Below are positions 1-7,818 of a DNA stretch of 35,751 nucleotides, in pieces (the stretch's first letter is position 1; the number at the start of each line of letters is the position of its first letter). The DNA is taken from assembly GCA_026391655.1 (NCBI GenBank), contig JAPLDR010000064.1, positions 33,078 through 68,828 of the forward strand, given 5' to 3'. The stretch is from Bacteroidia bacterium (GTDB lineage: Bacteria; Bacteroidota; Bacteroidia; Bacteroidales; Prolixibacteraceae). The notes under the pieces are model-generated. The model ran no database searches. It was not told the origin of the DNA and saw only the letters and a program-made list of their open reading frames with translations. The position numbers and the translations under genes were made by a program.

Positions 1-550
1 CGGTGCCCTCTTCTTTGTAGCCCGGGCTGTTATCAACCTTTACTGCAAGGATATTATCCTGTCCGCCAAACCTGACGAACCGGGTGATGTCAAAGCCAAC
101 AGCTGTGACGCCGTTTTCGTATTTACCGATCGGCTGCCCGTTGAGGAAGAAGCGACCAGCCTGCCGCATACCATCGAATTGAAGAAAAACCTTCTGGCCG
201 TCGGTGCCTGCAGGCAGTTTAAAGTGTTTGCGATACCAGCCGATACCTAACATTTTTTGGCTCTGGTCGCCTCCGCTATGACTGATAAATGCGCGATAAG
301 TGTCAGTATCGTTCCATGTATGCGGAAGACTGACACTAGCCCATGCCGAATCTTCAAATCCCGGCTGATCAACTCCGGTTGTGTCGCCAAAGGCGAATTT
401 CCAGCCAGGATTGAAATTGTAAGTCGAACGTGGCGAGGAAGGTGGCTGAAAAACAGCCGGCTTGTCTTTCGCAAATACCTCACCCTCAGCTATGTTAATA
501 GCAGAAGATGCACCCATCATTAATAAAAATATGAACAGATTTCGTTTCAT
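1..550 (-). CDS. GH2-family glycosidase, N-terminal part (runs off left edge)
   Basis: The reverse strand is open from an ATG at 550-548 to the window edge, giving the first 183 residues of a protein starting MKRNLFIFLLMMGASS. That hydrophobic N-terminus is a signal peptide, so the product is probably periplasmic or surface-exposed. The visible part is the GH2 sugar-binding (jelly-roll) domain: WKFAFGD near residue 50, SLPHTWND near 75, GIGWYRKHF near 104, a FDGMRQAGRFFLNGQ stretch near 128, and AVKVDN near 172. The catalytic TIM barrel lies outside the window, so activity and substrate cannot be judged; beta-galactosidase is the likeliest activity given the neighbours. It is the third gene of the leftward operon, 91 bp after the GH59 stop. 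The family call is well supported and the specificity is inferred. Confidence 0.85.
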   Translation of the reverse strand, partial: MKRNLFIFLLMMGASSAINIAEGEVFAKDKPAVFQPPSSPRSTYNFNPGWKFAFGDTTGVDQPGFEDSAWASVSLPHTWNDTDTYRAFISHSGGDQSQKMLGIGWYRKHFKLPAGTDGQKVFLQFDGMRQAGRFFLNGQPIGKYENGVTAVGFDITRFVRFGGQDNILAVKVDNSPGYKEEGT

Positions 551-641
551 AAATTATAATTTAACCTAAGTTGATATCTAAAAATTTGAAGTAATATTTA
601 ATCGTTTTTGTAGCTTTTATAAATTGTTATTTTACATCCGG

Positions 642-2696
642 TTAATACATAGGATGAACTTTCCCTGAAAAAACAGCCGGTGCAGGAGTCTTACTGTGAA
701 GGGGTTTAATCATCAGATTGTCGAAAAGTGCGCTATTATATTTCTTGTTGATACTACCTGCAACAAGGCCAACCATACCTTCTGAAAAAGTCGGGTCGGT
801 TGCTGTTAAAACCTGAATATTGTTTACAAATCCAGCAATTGCAGAACCGGAGAAACGCAGCATTAATGATTGCCATTGGTTTGCAGCAATATTGGATGTT
901 TTTCCGGAGGCCAGTAATGTACCCATTTCATTATTCTTTTCATCCTGTTTCGAAATGTATAATGAACAGGTGCCATCTGCCAACAAGTTCATGTAATATC
1001 CGCTTGGTTTGCAACCATATCCGGTTCCGGTGGCGATTATACGTCCCAGAATTCCGGCCCATCCTTCATTGTTAAAATTAACATCGGCGCTAACTTCATA
1101 ATCTTTCCAGTTACGGTCTCCAAGAATGGTGTATGGCATCCATTCGGGTGCCCAGCTTTGCGAGCCTGCTTCAACAACCTGGCGTAAGCATTTGCCTTTA
1201 TTATCAGGGCGTTCCGCAATTTCGAATACTCCGGCAATATCAGCAGTATAGTGTGGCAGATAGCCCCACGCCTTTGAATCTTTATAATTTTCAAATGTTT
1301 CGTAATAGGGGTAAGGAAATGGTCTTGAAGCAGGTACACTGGCAAAAGAACCTTTCTTCTGCCCCGTAGTTGTAGAAATTGAGTATATTGATTGAGGTTC
1401 CAGCGTGATTTCAAATGTACCTTTAACAGGGGTGATATCCTGAAGCTTTACAAACTGCTCTTGCGCATTGCTTCGCCAGACACATAGTTTTCCGGAGGAT
1501 AACCCCCCGCTGATTTTAAATGTAATTTTCTGATTATTTTTAGAATCCTTGGTTTCTGCAATAATACTGAAATCCTTTCCCTGAGATTTAAGTGTCACAT
1601 AAGTTCCTCCCTCAGGAAATTTTCCGCAGGCTCCGTTTAAATATTGCCAGCCAGCTTTGGTAAACTGACCATAGTGGGCATAGGCCCAAAGAACTTCCCG
1701 AATGTAATAATTTCCGCCCCAGGGTTCGCGTGCTACCATTATGGCAGGGTCTTCAGGAAATGGTTCTATGCAGTAAGTTGAAGCAACCAGAAACCAGTTC
1801 ACCACCATCGTTGCGCCACTTTCAATGAAGTTTTTATTGAACGATTCCACCATACTTAATTCACAATCATACCCTTTCAGGTAAATATGTTCTTCTGAAT
1901 TCCAAATGGGTTTTCCTAATTCTTCACTTAATTTTATTATTTCTGCCGAAGTTGGAATTTCAGACATGGTATGAGCACTTATGATATCTACCGAAGCTCT
2001 TAAAACTGAATCGGTTTTCATGTCCTTACACCATTCGAATTTATCTTTTCCCCAATTATCAAAAGCGTGAATTTTGACTTTTGACAAGCCATTCTTGTTA
2101 AGAGTTGTCCGGAATTTTTTCACAAAATCCTCGTTCACACCTTTTTCGTTACGGCATCCAATGGCATCCAGATCAAGACTATAAACACTTTTCAGACCCT
2201 TGATCCAATTGGTGTAATAATCGCACATGTCCTGCGACCAGAAATTGTTGTTGCCTATCCACGCCGGACAGCTCCACGCATTTGCATCGAGTATAATCGA
2301 AGGGTTTCTTTTTCTCGCTTCACGCATTATCCACCATTCGTAGCCCCTGCTGTAGTTTAAATCATTTTTTGAATGCATATGACTTGGCTCCGATCCCTGC
2401 GTTGAGTTGCCATCGCCGGGAACTTCAACCAGCAATGCCGAAATGGAAGCCCCAAAATTAGGTTTGAACAGCAAATCCAAAACCTGATCGCGCTGAGGTT
2501 CAGGATAATCCTTTAATAATACTGAGGTTGCACCACCTCCGCTAACGGCACCGATTCCGTCAAATCGTTTGCCACCGGCAGCGCCGTCAATGTTAATCGT
2601 TTGACCATTAATTGTAGTTACAAACAGGCTTAGGAAAAGGCAACACTGGACTTGATGTAAATATTTAAAAAAGTCTTTTTTTGAGTTCATATTCAT
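642..2696 (-). CDS. GH59 galactocerebrosidase-family beta-galactosidase, secreted
   Basis: A 684-aa protein with a signal peptide ending near residue 31 (TTINGQ). It matches the GH59 galactosylceramidase family along its length: FDGIGAVSGGGATS (45-58), YPEP (64-67), LFKPNFGAS (76-84), GSEPSHMH (101-108) and EPWGGNYY (324-331). The predicted acid/base is E184 in the NE pair at 183-184 and the nucleophile is E268 in WNSEEH (265-270). After the TIM barrel come a small beta domain (about 355-450) and a C-terminal lectin-like jelly roll (about 465-670), the animal GALC architecture. In this pectin locus it probably removes terminal beta-galactose from galactan or arabinogalactan side chains; that substrate is inference. 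Its ATG overlaps the upstream GH2 stop by 4 bp (ATGA), suggesting translational coupling. A second in-frame ATG two codons later is an alternative start. The acid/base motif reads RNE where, from memory, human GALC has WNE. Confidence 0.88.
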   Translation of the reverse strand: MNMNSKKDFFKYLHQVQCCLFLSLFVTTINGQTINIDGAAGGKRFDGIGAVSGGGATSVLLKDYPEPQRDQVLDLLFKPNFGASISALLVEVPGDGNSTQGSEPSHMHSKNDLNYSRGYEWWIMREARKRNPSIILDANAWSCPAWIGNNNFWSQDMCDYYTNWIKGLKSVYSLDLDAIGCRNEKGVNEDFVKKFRTTLNKNGLSKVKIHAFDNWGKDKFEWCKDMKTDSVLRASVDIISAHTMSEIPTSAEIIKLSEELGKPIWNSEEHIYLKGYDCELSMVESFNKNFIESGATMVVNWFLVASTYCIEPFPEDPAIMVAREPWGGNYYIREVLWAYAHYGQFTKAGWQYLNGACGKFPEGGTYVTLKSQGKDFSIIAETKDSKNNQKITFKISGGLSSGKLCVWRSNAQEQFVKLQDITPVKGTFEITLEPQSIYSISTTTGQKKGSFASVPASRPFPYPYYETFENYKDSKAWGYLPHYTADIAGVFEIAERPDNKGKCLRQVVEAGSQSWAPEWMPYTILGDRNWKDYEVSADVNFNNEGWAGILGRIIATGTGYGCKPSGYYMNLLADGTCSLYISKQDEKNNEMGTLLASGKTSNIAANQWQSLMLRFSGSAIAGFVNNIQVLTATDPTFSEGMVGLVAGSINKKYNSALFDNLMIKPLHSKTPAPAVFSGKVHPMY

Positions 2697-5200
2697 CTTT
2701 TTTGTTGAATCACTAAATTTTCAACTGTATTTGCGGTATTGACTGATTTCTTTGAGGTAACCTGCAAAATAGCTTCTTTAAGATCAGCCGAAACAGCAGT
2801 TAAACGAATATTCCCGCTTTTTAAGGTCGATTGGATGACTGCAAGCGCTAACCCGTTGAAGGCACTGCGCTGTTTGCTTTTCATTTGGGTTTTGTCCTGA
2901 GGATTGCCATTATCGGTGCCAACTAATACTCCCTCACCTTCAACTTTAAATTCGATAAGATTATTTGCATCAGGCACAACGAAACCATTTTCATCAACAA
3001 TTTCAACTTTAACATTTGCAATGTCGTGGGCATCAGCATCCATTTCCTTTTGATCAGATGACAGCCATATTGCCGTTGGTTTTGAAGTGGTGTGTACTTC
3101 TTCGGTGACTATCTTTCCTCCTTTTTTCCCGATTACTTTCAGAATACCCGGTTCATATGGCACATCCCAACTCAAATGCAAATCGGATGTTGTTGCCGGA
3201 ATAAACGGGTGATCATAGGCATTCCAGGCTACCGAAACTCCCTGCTGCGGAAAAACTGAAGATTTTATTCCAAACGATTTCCCATTCAGGAAAAGTTCAA
3301 CACTGTCGCAATTGGTATAGGCAATTACAGGAATAATCTGTCCTTCATGGCTTTTCCAGTTCCAATGCGGAAAAACATGCACCATCGGTTTTTTGGTCCA
3401 CTGGCTTTGATAAAAATAATAACCGTCTTTAGGAAAACCACAAAGATCGATAACCCCTGAACTTGAACTTTTAGACGGCCAACGGGCTTCTCCGAGATAA
3501 TCGATGCCTGTCCACATAAAATCACCAATGACATAATCATTTACTGCCGTAAACTTCCATAATTGTTCAGCCTCGATCATATTTATCCGATAATCCCGTG
3601 AACGACCTGGCCGTTTATCTGACTGATCGCGATCAATTGAATACTGACCTCGAATACCCGGAACAGAAACATTTTCAGTTCCTATCATTTTCCAATTCGG
3701 ATGGTCGTGCCGGTCGATGCTGTAATACAATTCCCGGCGTTCATGCCAGCGGTCAACATAGTTGTAACCAACAATATCCTGCATTTCGAGGAAAGGAAGT
3801 TTTGCCGGACCATCGCCGGCAGCAATCCGGTCATTCGCCTGAGTTACGGGCCGGGTAGGATCTTCCTTGTGGAAAGTTTCCATTAATTTCCGAAGCGTTT
3901 CGCTACCATTTTCTTTCACCTGATCAGGAACTTCATTCCCGGCGCTCCACAATACAACCGATGGATGATTGCGGTCGCGATGGATCATCGAAACCAAATC
4001 GGCTTGTGAGTTTTCCTTAAAATATTTATGGTAACCAAACTCCGGTGCTTTCTGTTCGATCCATTCGTCAAAAATTTCGTCCATAACCAGAAAACCCATT
4101 TGATCGCAAAGATCTAAAAATTCGGGAGCCGGAGGATTATGTGATGTCCGAATGGCATTGCAACCCATATCTTTTAACACTTGCAACCGCCGAACCCATG
4201 CCTGTCCGGGAACTGCCGCACCAAGGCAACCTGCATCATGGTGTAAACAAACCCCATTCATCTTCACATGCTTGCCGTTCAACAAAAAACCTTTGTCCTT
4301 ATCGTATTCAATTTTTCGAATTCCAAAAGCAGATGTATAGTTGTCAACTTCTTTTTTCCCTTCTGTCAGGTATGAATTCAAGGTATACAAGGCAGGATTG
4401 TCAATTGACCAAAGTGAAGGAGAGGAAACTTTGATGGATTGTTCTATTTCTTCTTTTCCAGATGCCGCAATTGAAACAGGCGATTCAACCCTTGCTATTT
4501 CTTTACCCTCTCTATCTTTAACTACTGATCTCAAAACCAATTTTTTAGAAATCGAGAGCGTATTTTCAACGGAAGTGCGAATCGAAATTGTTGCAGAAGT
4601 TAAATCCACCTGTGGTGTGGTAATATAGGTTCCCCACTGAGCTATATAAACCGGACCGGTAATATTCAGCCATACATGGCGATAAATACCCGAACCGGTA
4701 TACCAGCGGCTACTGAGTTGAAGCGAATTATCGACCCTGACAGCGATTGTATTTTTCCCTTTTTTGAGATAGGAAGTCAGATCGTATAAAAAACTGGTAT
4801 AGCCGTAAGGATGTTTGCCCAGATGCTGCCCGTTGATCCAGACATCGCTGTTCATGTACACCCCATCAAATTCGATACTGAATTGTTGATCCTTCCGAAT
4901 TTCTGACAGATTTAAAAGTTTCCGATACCATCCGACACCGGCCGGAAGATAACCTCCGGACCCATTGGTTGCAGCATTTTCTTTAAATTCACCTTCAATG
5001 CTCCAGTCGTGGGGCAAGTTCAGCGTTCGCCATTTGGCATCATCATAGACAGGATTTTCCGCATCTTTCACATCCGACAAGATAAATTTCCAGTTGTAAT
5101 CCATCAGCAAACGCTGGCGAGTTTGTGGAGCAGAAGACCAGGCATTCAGATAAAATAAATTTATCAACAAGAGGTTGAGGATCAGAGATTTTAGTTTCAT
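2693..5200 (-). CDS. GH2 beta-galactosidase-like glycosidase, secreted
   Basis: An 835-aa protein with a signal peptide (MKLKSLILNLLLINLFYLNA). Domains in order are the GH2 N-terminal sugar-binding domain (about 28-185), an immunoglobulin-like domain (about 187-295), the TIM barrel (about 297-600), and C-terminal beta-sandwich domains (about 610-830, DUF4982/Big-like). The GH2 barrel signature is clear: RTSHNPP (351-357), the acid/base E423 in WSAGNE (418-423), and the nucleophile E509 in IGTEN (506-510). The family includes beta-galactosidases, beta-glucuronidases and others. Beta-galactosidase is favoured because the operon also encodes a GH59 and the opposite operon targets rhamnogalacturonan, but the residues read here do not settle specificity. 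It is the first gene of the leftward operon, facing the sigma factor gene across 740 bp. Length is typical of Bacteroidota GH2 enzymes. Confidence 0.9.
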   Translation of the reverse strand: MKLKSLILNLLLINLFYLNAWSSAPQTRQRLLMDYNWKFILSDVKDAENPVYDDAKWRTLNLPHDWSIEGEFKENAATNGSGGYLPAGVGWYRKLLNLSEIRKDQQFSIEFDGVYMNSDVWINGQHLGKHPYGYTSFLYDLTSYLKKGKNTIAVRVDNSLQLSSRWYTGSGIYRHVWLNITGPVYIAQWGTYITTPQVDLTSATISIRTSVENTLSISKKLVLRSVVKDREGKEIARVESPVSIAASGKEEIEQSIKVSSPSLWSIDNPALYTLNSYLTEGKKEVDNYTSAFGIRKIEYDKDKGFLLNGKHVKMNGVCLHHDAGCLGAAVPGQAWVRRLQVLKDMGCNAIRTSHNPPAPEFLDLCDQMGFLVMDEIFDEWIEQKAPEFGYHKYFKENSQADLVSMIHRDRNHPSVVLWSAGNEVPDQVKENGSETLRKLMETFHKEDPTRPVTQANDRIAAGDGPAKLPFLEMQDIVGYNYVDRWHERRELYYSIDRHDHPNWKMIGTENVSVPGIRGQYSIDRDQSDKRPGRSRDYRINMIEAEQLWKFTAVNDYVIGDFMWTGIDYLGEARWPSKSSSSGVIDLCGFPKDGYYFYQSQWTKKPMVHVFPHWNWKSHEGQIIPVIAYTNCDSVELFLNGKSFGIKSSVFPQQGVSVAWNAYDHPFIPATTSDLHLSWDVPYEPGILKVIGKKGGKIVTEEVHTTSKPTAIWLSSDQKEMDADAHDIANVKVEIVDENGFVVPDANNLIEFKVEGEGVLVGTDNGNPQDKTQMKSKQRSAFNGLALAVIQSTLKSGNIRLTAVSADLKEAILQVTSKKSVNTANTVENLVIQQKR

Positions 5201-5940
5201 TTTTAATTTCTTTTTTGGTTAATATTTTTTCCCGTACAGGGGTCATTGTGATGAACGATCCGGGGTTACCGGAGCTGTATCTATTGATGTAACTAACTGC
5301 TTTTCAACCTAAAGGATCATCGCCCGGAAGAAAGTACACATCATTTATCTGCATCCAGATACCTACAACTTCTACAGACCATCCCGATTTATTGGGACCC
5401 GTTTCATCTTTGAATCAAGACCTGCCACCATTTGATAAGATTCTCCAAGTTCTTACAATAATAATGAAATTAAAAATACCTGCAAAAAACTATTTCTACA
5501 GTTTTTAGATTGGTCTCCATTTTATTCTTAATTTCTGGCTGAACAGAATAGACAAATTATTTTACGACAACAGGAAATTTATTGCTTTGGAGATTCCTCA
5601 CAACAAACCGGGCATTTTACAGTGGTACGCGTTTCGGAGTTTATAATTATAACAATCTGCATAAAGCAGTCTTTATTGATTCAGATTGGCTTATGATTCA
5701 ACTTAATAATTAACAAACTAAACTCATATAAAAATATATATTATCTGCAATGCATGTTTTTGTTTCCTTTTTTCTGAATTCCTATACCTCGAGAAGGTGT
5801 TTTCCTGGAAACGCTGATCAAATAAAAGTATTAATTAGGTTTTATGAAAACCAACCAATACATTTGTCATGAAAACGGCTTGAGAAACGAGTTTTTCAAA
5901 GGTGTACTTGATCCACCTTATTGAAAACAACTAAACTGGA
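5201..5940. promoter_or_regulatory. Divergent intergenic region between the two operons
   Basis: There are 740 bp between the divergent GH2 and sigma-factor starts. No convincing protein or RNA gene was found on either strand. It must hold the promoters of both operons. The only recognisable promoter-like element is a Bacteroidota -7 match near the right end, listed separately. A 26-codon ORF (5844-5924) ends 16 bp before the sigma start but has no other support. The region is long for an intergenic spacer in this locus, leaving room for operators or a small RNA that I cannot identify by eye. Confidence 0.6.
5859..5866 (+). promoter_or_regulatory. Possible Bacteroidota -7 promoter element for the sigma/FecR genes
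   Basis: TACATTTG is an exact match to the Bacteroidota housekeeping -7 consensus TAnnTTTG. It would put transcription start about 70 nt before the sigma-factor ATG. No good TTTG -33 box is seen at the expected 19-21 bp upstream, so this is weak and could be chance in AT-rich DNA. Confidence 0.25.
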
Positions 5941-6528
5941 ATGTATCAATTCGGAAACAAAGGTTTGCTGATAAATAACAATAATCCTCTATTGTTTGAT
6001 GAACTCTTCAGACAGTATTCCATGCCTTTGTTTTATTATGCGGCAAAATTTGTTGAAGACGAGGTGGCCAAAGATATTGTTCAGGATATATTTGTAAAGC
6101 TTTGGTCTGATCAATCAATCACGATCAGTCATTCGCTTAATTCATTTTTATTTACGATGGTTCGGAACAGTTGTCTTCAGCACCTCGAAAAACAGAAAGT
6201 CAAAAACAAATACCTTGAATCGACTAAATTAATTTTACAGGAGGAAGAGCTCAGGTTTTATGCGGATGAAAAAGCCAGTTTGATAGAACAGGAGGTAGAA
6301 AACAAGTTAAACGAAGTGTTAAACAATTTGTCCGGTCGTTGCCGACAGATTTTTTTAATGAGCCGGTTCGAAAACAAAAAGAACAAGGAGATTGCTGAAG
6401 AGCTTGATATTTCAATAAAAGCAGTAGAAAAACAAATTACCAAAGCGCTGGCCACAATACGTATCAAGATGAAAGATTATCTGCCTTTGCTCATACTTTT
6501 TTTTTCGTCGTACCTGTTTAATGATTGA
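5941..6528 (+). CDS. ECF-type RNA polymerase sigma factor (Bacteroidota sigma-70 family)
   Basis: A 195-aa cytoplasmic protein with the two-domain ECF layout. Region 2 spans about 17-85: LFDELFRQYSMPL, then EDEVAKDIVQDIFVKLW and the FLFTMVRNSCLQHL stretch. Region 4 spans about 122-178: LSGRCRQIFLMSRFENKKNKEI followed by the helix-turn-helix ELDISIKAVEKQITKAL. It pairs with the FecR-like gene 153 bp downstream and the STN-bearing SusC after that, the classical FecI/FecR/FecA-type arrangement. It is therefore expected to switch on this PUL when SusC senses its ligand. The C-terminus carries an unusual hydrophobic tail (LPLLILFFSSYLF, about 181-193), also common in PUL ECF factors of this phylum. 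The family call is firm and the regulon is inferred from position. Confidence 0.93.
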   Translation: MYQFGNKGLLINNNNPLLFDELFRQYSMPLFYYAAKFVEDEVAKDIVQDIFVKLWSDQSITISHSLNSFLFTMVRNSCLQHLEKQKVKNKYLESTKLILQEEELRFYADEKASLIEQEVENKLNEVLNNLSGRCRQIFLMSRFENKKNKEIAEELDISIKAVEKQITKALATIRIKMKDYLPLLILFFSSYLFND

Positions 6529-6681
6529 TTGTTGATTATCAAGTTTTTCTCTCCGATTTTTTGTTTTTCCCTTTCTCCATCTCCCTTTCTCTCTGTAATT
6601 CCTTTAAAAAGTCAAATTTTTTTAGCTCCGCAGGTAGGGTTTTTTCATCTCTTCCAATCATAAGGTAGAAAAAAAAAATCT

Positions 6682-7668
6682 ATGCCCGAAATCGATTCCC
6701 TCATTCTAAAACACCTTCAAGGAAAGACTTCGGAGGAAGAAAACCAACAAATTTACCAATGGATTCAGCAATCGCCGGAGAACAAAAGACGATTGTTTGC
6801 AGAAAAAGACATCTGGGATACCTATGGGTTTCATTCGAATCAAAAAAAGTATGAAACCAATCCTGAATTGGAATTGATGAAAAAGCGCCTTGAACCGAAG
6901 AAATCTCAACACGCCATTAGCATGTATGATATTTTATACATCGCTGCTATGCTGCTGGTTGCTTTCGGATTGGGTTGGGCAAGCCGGTTTATATCCTTCA
7001 AAAACGATCAGCAATCTGCCGAAGTTATTATGCAGGAGATTTTTGTACCAAAAGGACAGGTCAATCAGGTGTTTCTGGCAGATGGAACACGAATCTGGAT
7101 CAATTCCGAAACGCGGCTTATTGCACTTTCTGTTTTTACATCAAAAGAACGCGTTGTAAAACTTAGTGGCGAAGCCTATTTTGAGGTAGCCAAAGACAAA
7201 AATCGCCCATTTAAGGTTGAAGTCAATGGCCAGCAGATTGAGGTTTTGGGAACGACCTTCAATGTAAGAGCATACGATAACTCAAACGAAATAGAGACCA
7301 CGCTTGAGAGCGGCCAAATCTGGCTAAACACCGGCAAACAAACCACCCTGCTCAATCCGGGTGAACAAAGTATTTTAGACAAAAACAACAACCAGCTGAC
7401 CATCAGGAAGGTTGATCCGGTAAATTTCAGTTCGTGGAAAAATGGCCGCTTTGAATTTCAGAACAAAGATTTGGTTGATGTCTTCAAAGTCGTCGAACGC
7501 TGGTACGATGTTGATATTACTGCTGATGAATCCTACTTCAAAGGGATGCATTTTTCGGGAGTTATTAAGCGAAACAAGGATGCCAAACACTTTCTTGAAT
7601 TGCTAAATCATACAATTCCAATTAAATACAAAATAAACTTAGACAAAATTCAAATTACACATAAGTAG
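6682..7668 (+). CDS. FecR-type anti-sigma factor, inner-membrane
   Basis: A 328-aa protein with a cytoplasmic N-terminal segment (about 1-80) expected to bind the sigma factor. A single transmembrane helix follows at about 83-105 (ILYIAAMLLVAFGLGWA). The periplasmic FecR domain (about 118-215) includes VPKGQVNQVFLADGTRIWINS and LSGEAYFEVAKDKNRPFKVEV. The C-terminal DUF4974-type domain (about 255-325) begins near SSWKNGRFEFQNKDL. It is known in this family to receive the signal from the STN domain of the partner SusC and to control the ECF sigma factor. Length and domain order are normal. The long gaps to both neighbours (153 and 150 bp) are non-coding as far as I can see. Confidence 0.93.
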   Translation: MPEIDSLILKHLQGKTSEEENQQIYQWIQQSPENKRRLFAEKDIWDTYGFHSNQKKYETNPELELMKKRLEPKKSQHAISMYDILYIAAMLLVAFGLGWASRFISFKNDQQSAEVIMQEIFVPKGQVNQVFLADGTRIWINSETRLIALSVFTSKERVVKLSGEAYFEVAKDKNRPFKVEVNGQQIEVLGTTFNVRAYDNSNEIETTLESGQIWLNTGKQTTLLNPGEQSILDKNNNQLTIRKVDPVNFSSWKNGRFEFQNKDLVDVFKVVERWYDVDITADESYFKGMHFSGVIKRNKDAKHFLELLNHTIPIKYKINLDKIQITHK

Positions 7669-7818
7669 AATAAATAAATCTAATTTGACAACTTAAAGAA
7701 GGAGGTGAATCAGAACCACAAACAAAAAAACTTAACAAAAAAACGGAGAATGTACCACCATCCTCCGTTCCAAATCAAGTCTTAATAAATTAAAACTTTT
7801 TTAAAGCAAAACAAAAGT
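7669..7818 (+). promoter_or_regulatory. fecR-susC leader with hairpin and stand-alone anti-SD-complementary motif
   Basis: The spacer holds AAGGAGGTGA at 7699-7708, an essentially perfect complement of the 16S rRNA 3' end, but it lies about 110 bp before the susC ATG and so is not its ribosome binding site. Downstream, 7742-7769 forms a hairpin: a 7-bp stem AACGGAG/CTCCGTT, one mismatch, 3 more pairs and a 6-nt loop. An 11-codon ORF starts inside it (7750-7785). There is no T-tract, so it is not a terminator. This is probably the susC mRNA leader; any regulatory role is inference. Confidence 0.4.

Noticed and set aside
642-2696. GH30 assignment for the leftward enzyme
   Set aside because: GH30 shares the fold, but the motifs FDGIGAVSGGGATS and GSEPSHMH are those of GH59.
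5844-5924. 26-codon ORF just before the sigma factor as a leader peptide gene
   Set aside because: It has no ribosome-binding or composition support and overlaps the possible promoter element; kept only as a note in the findings.
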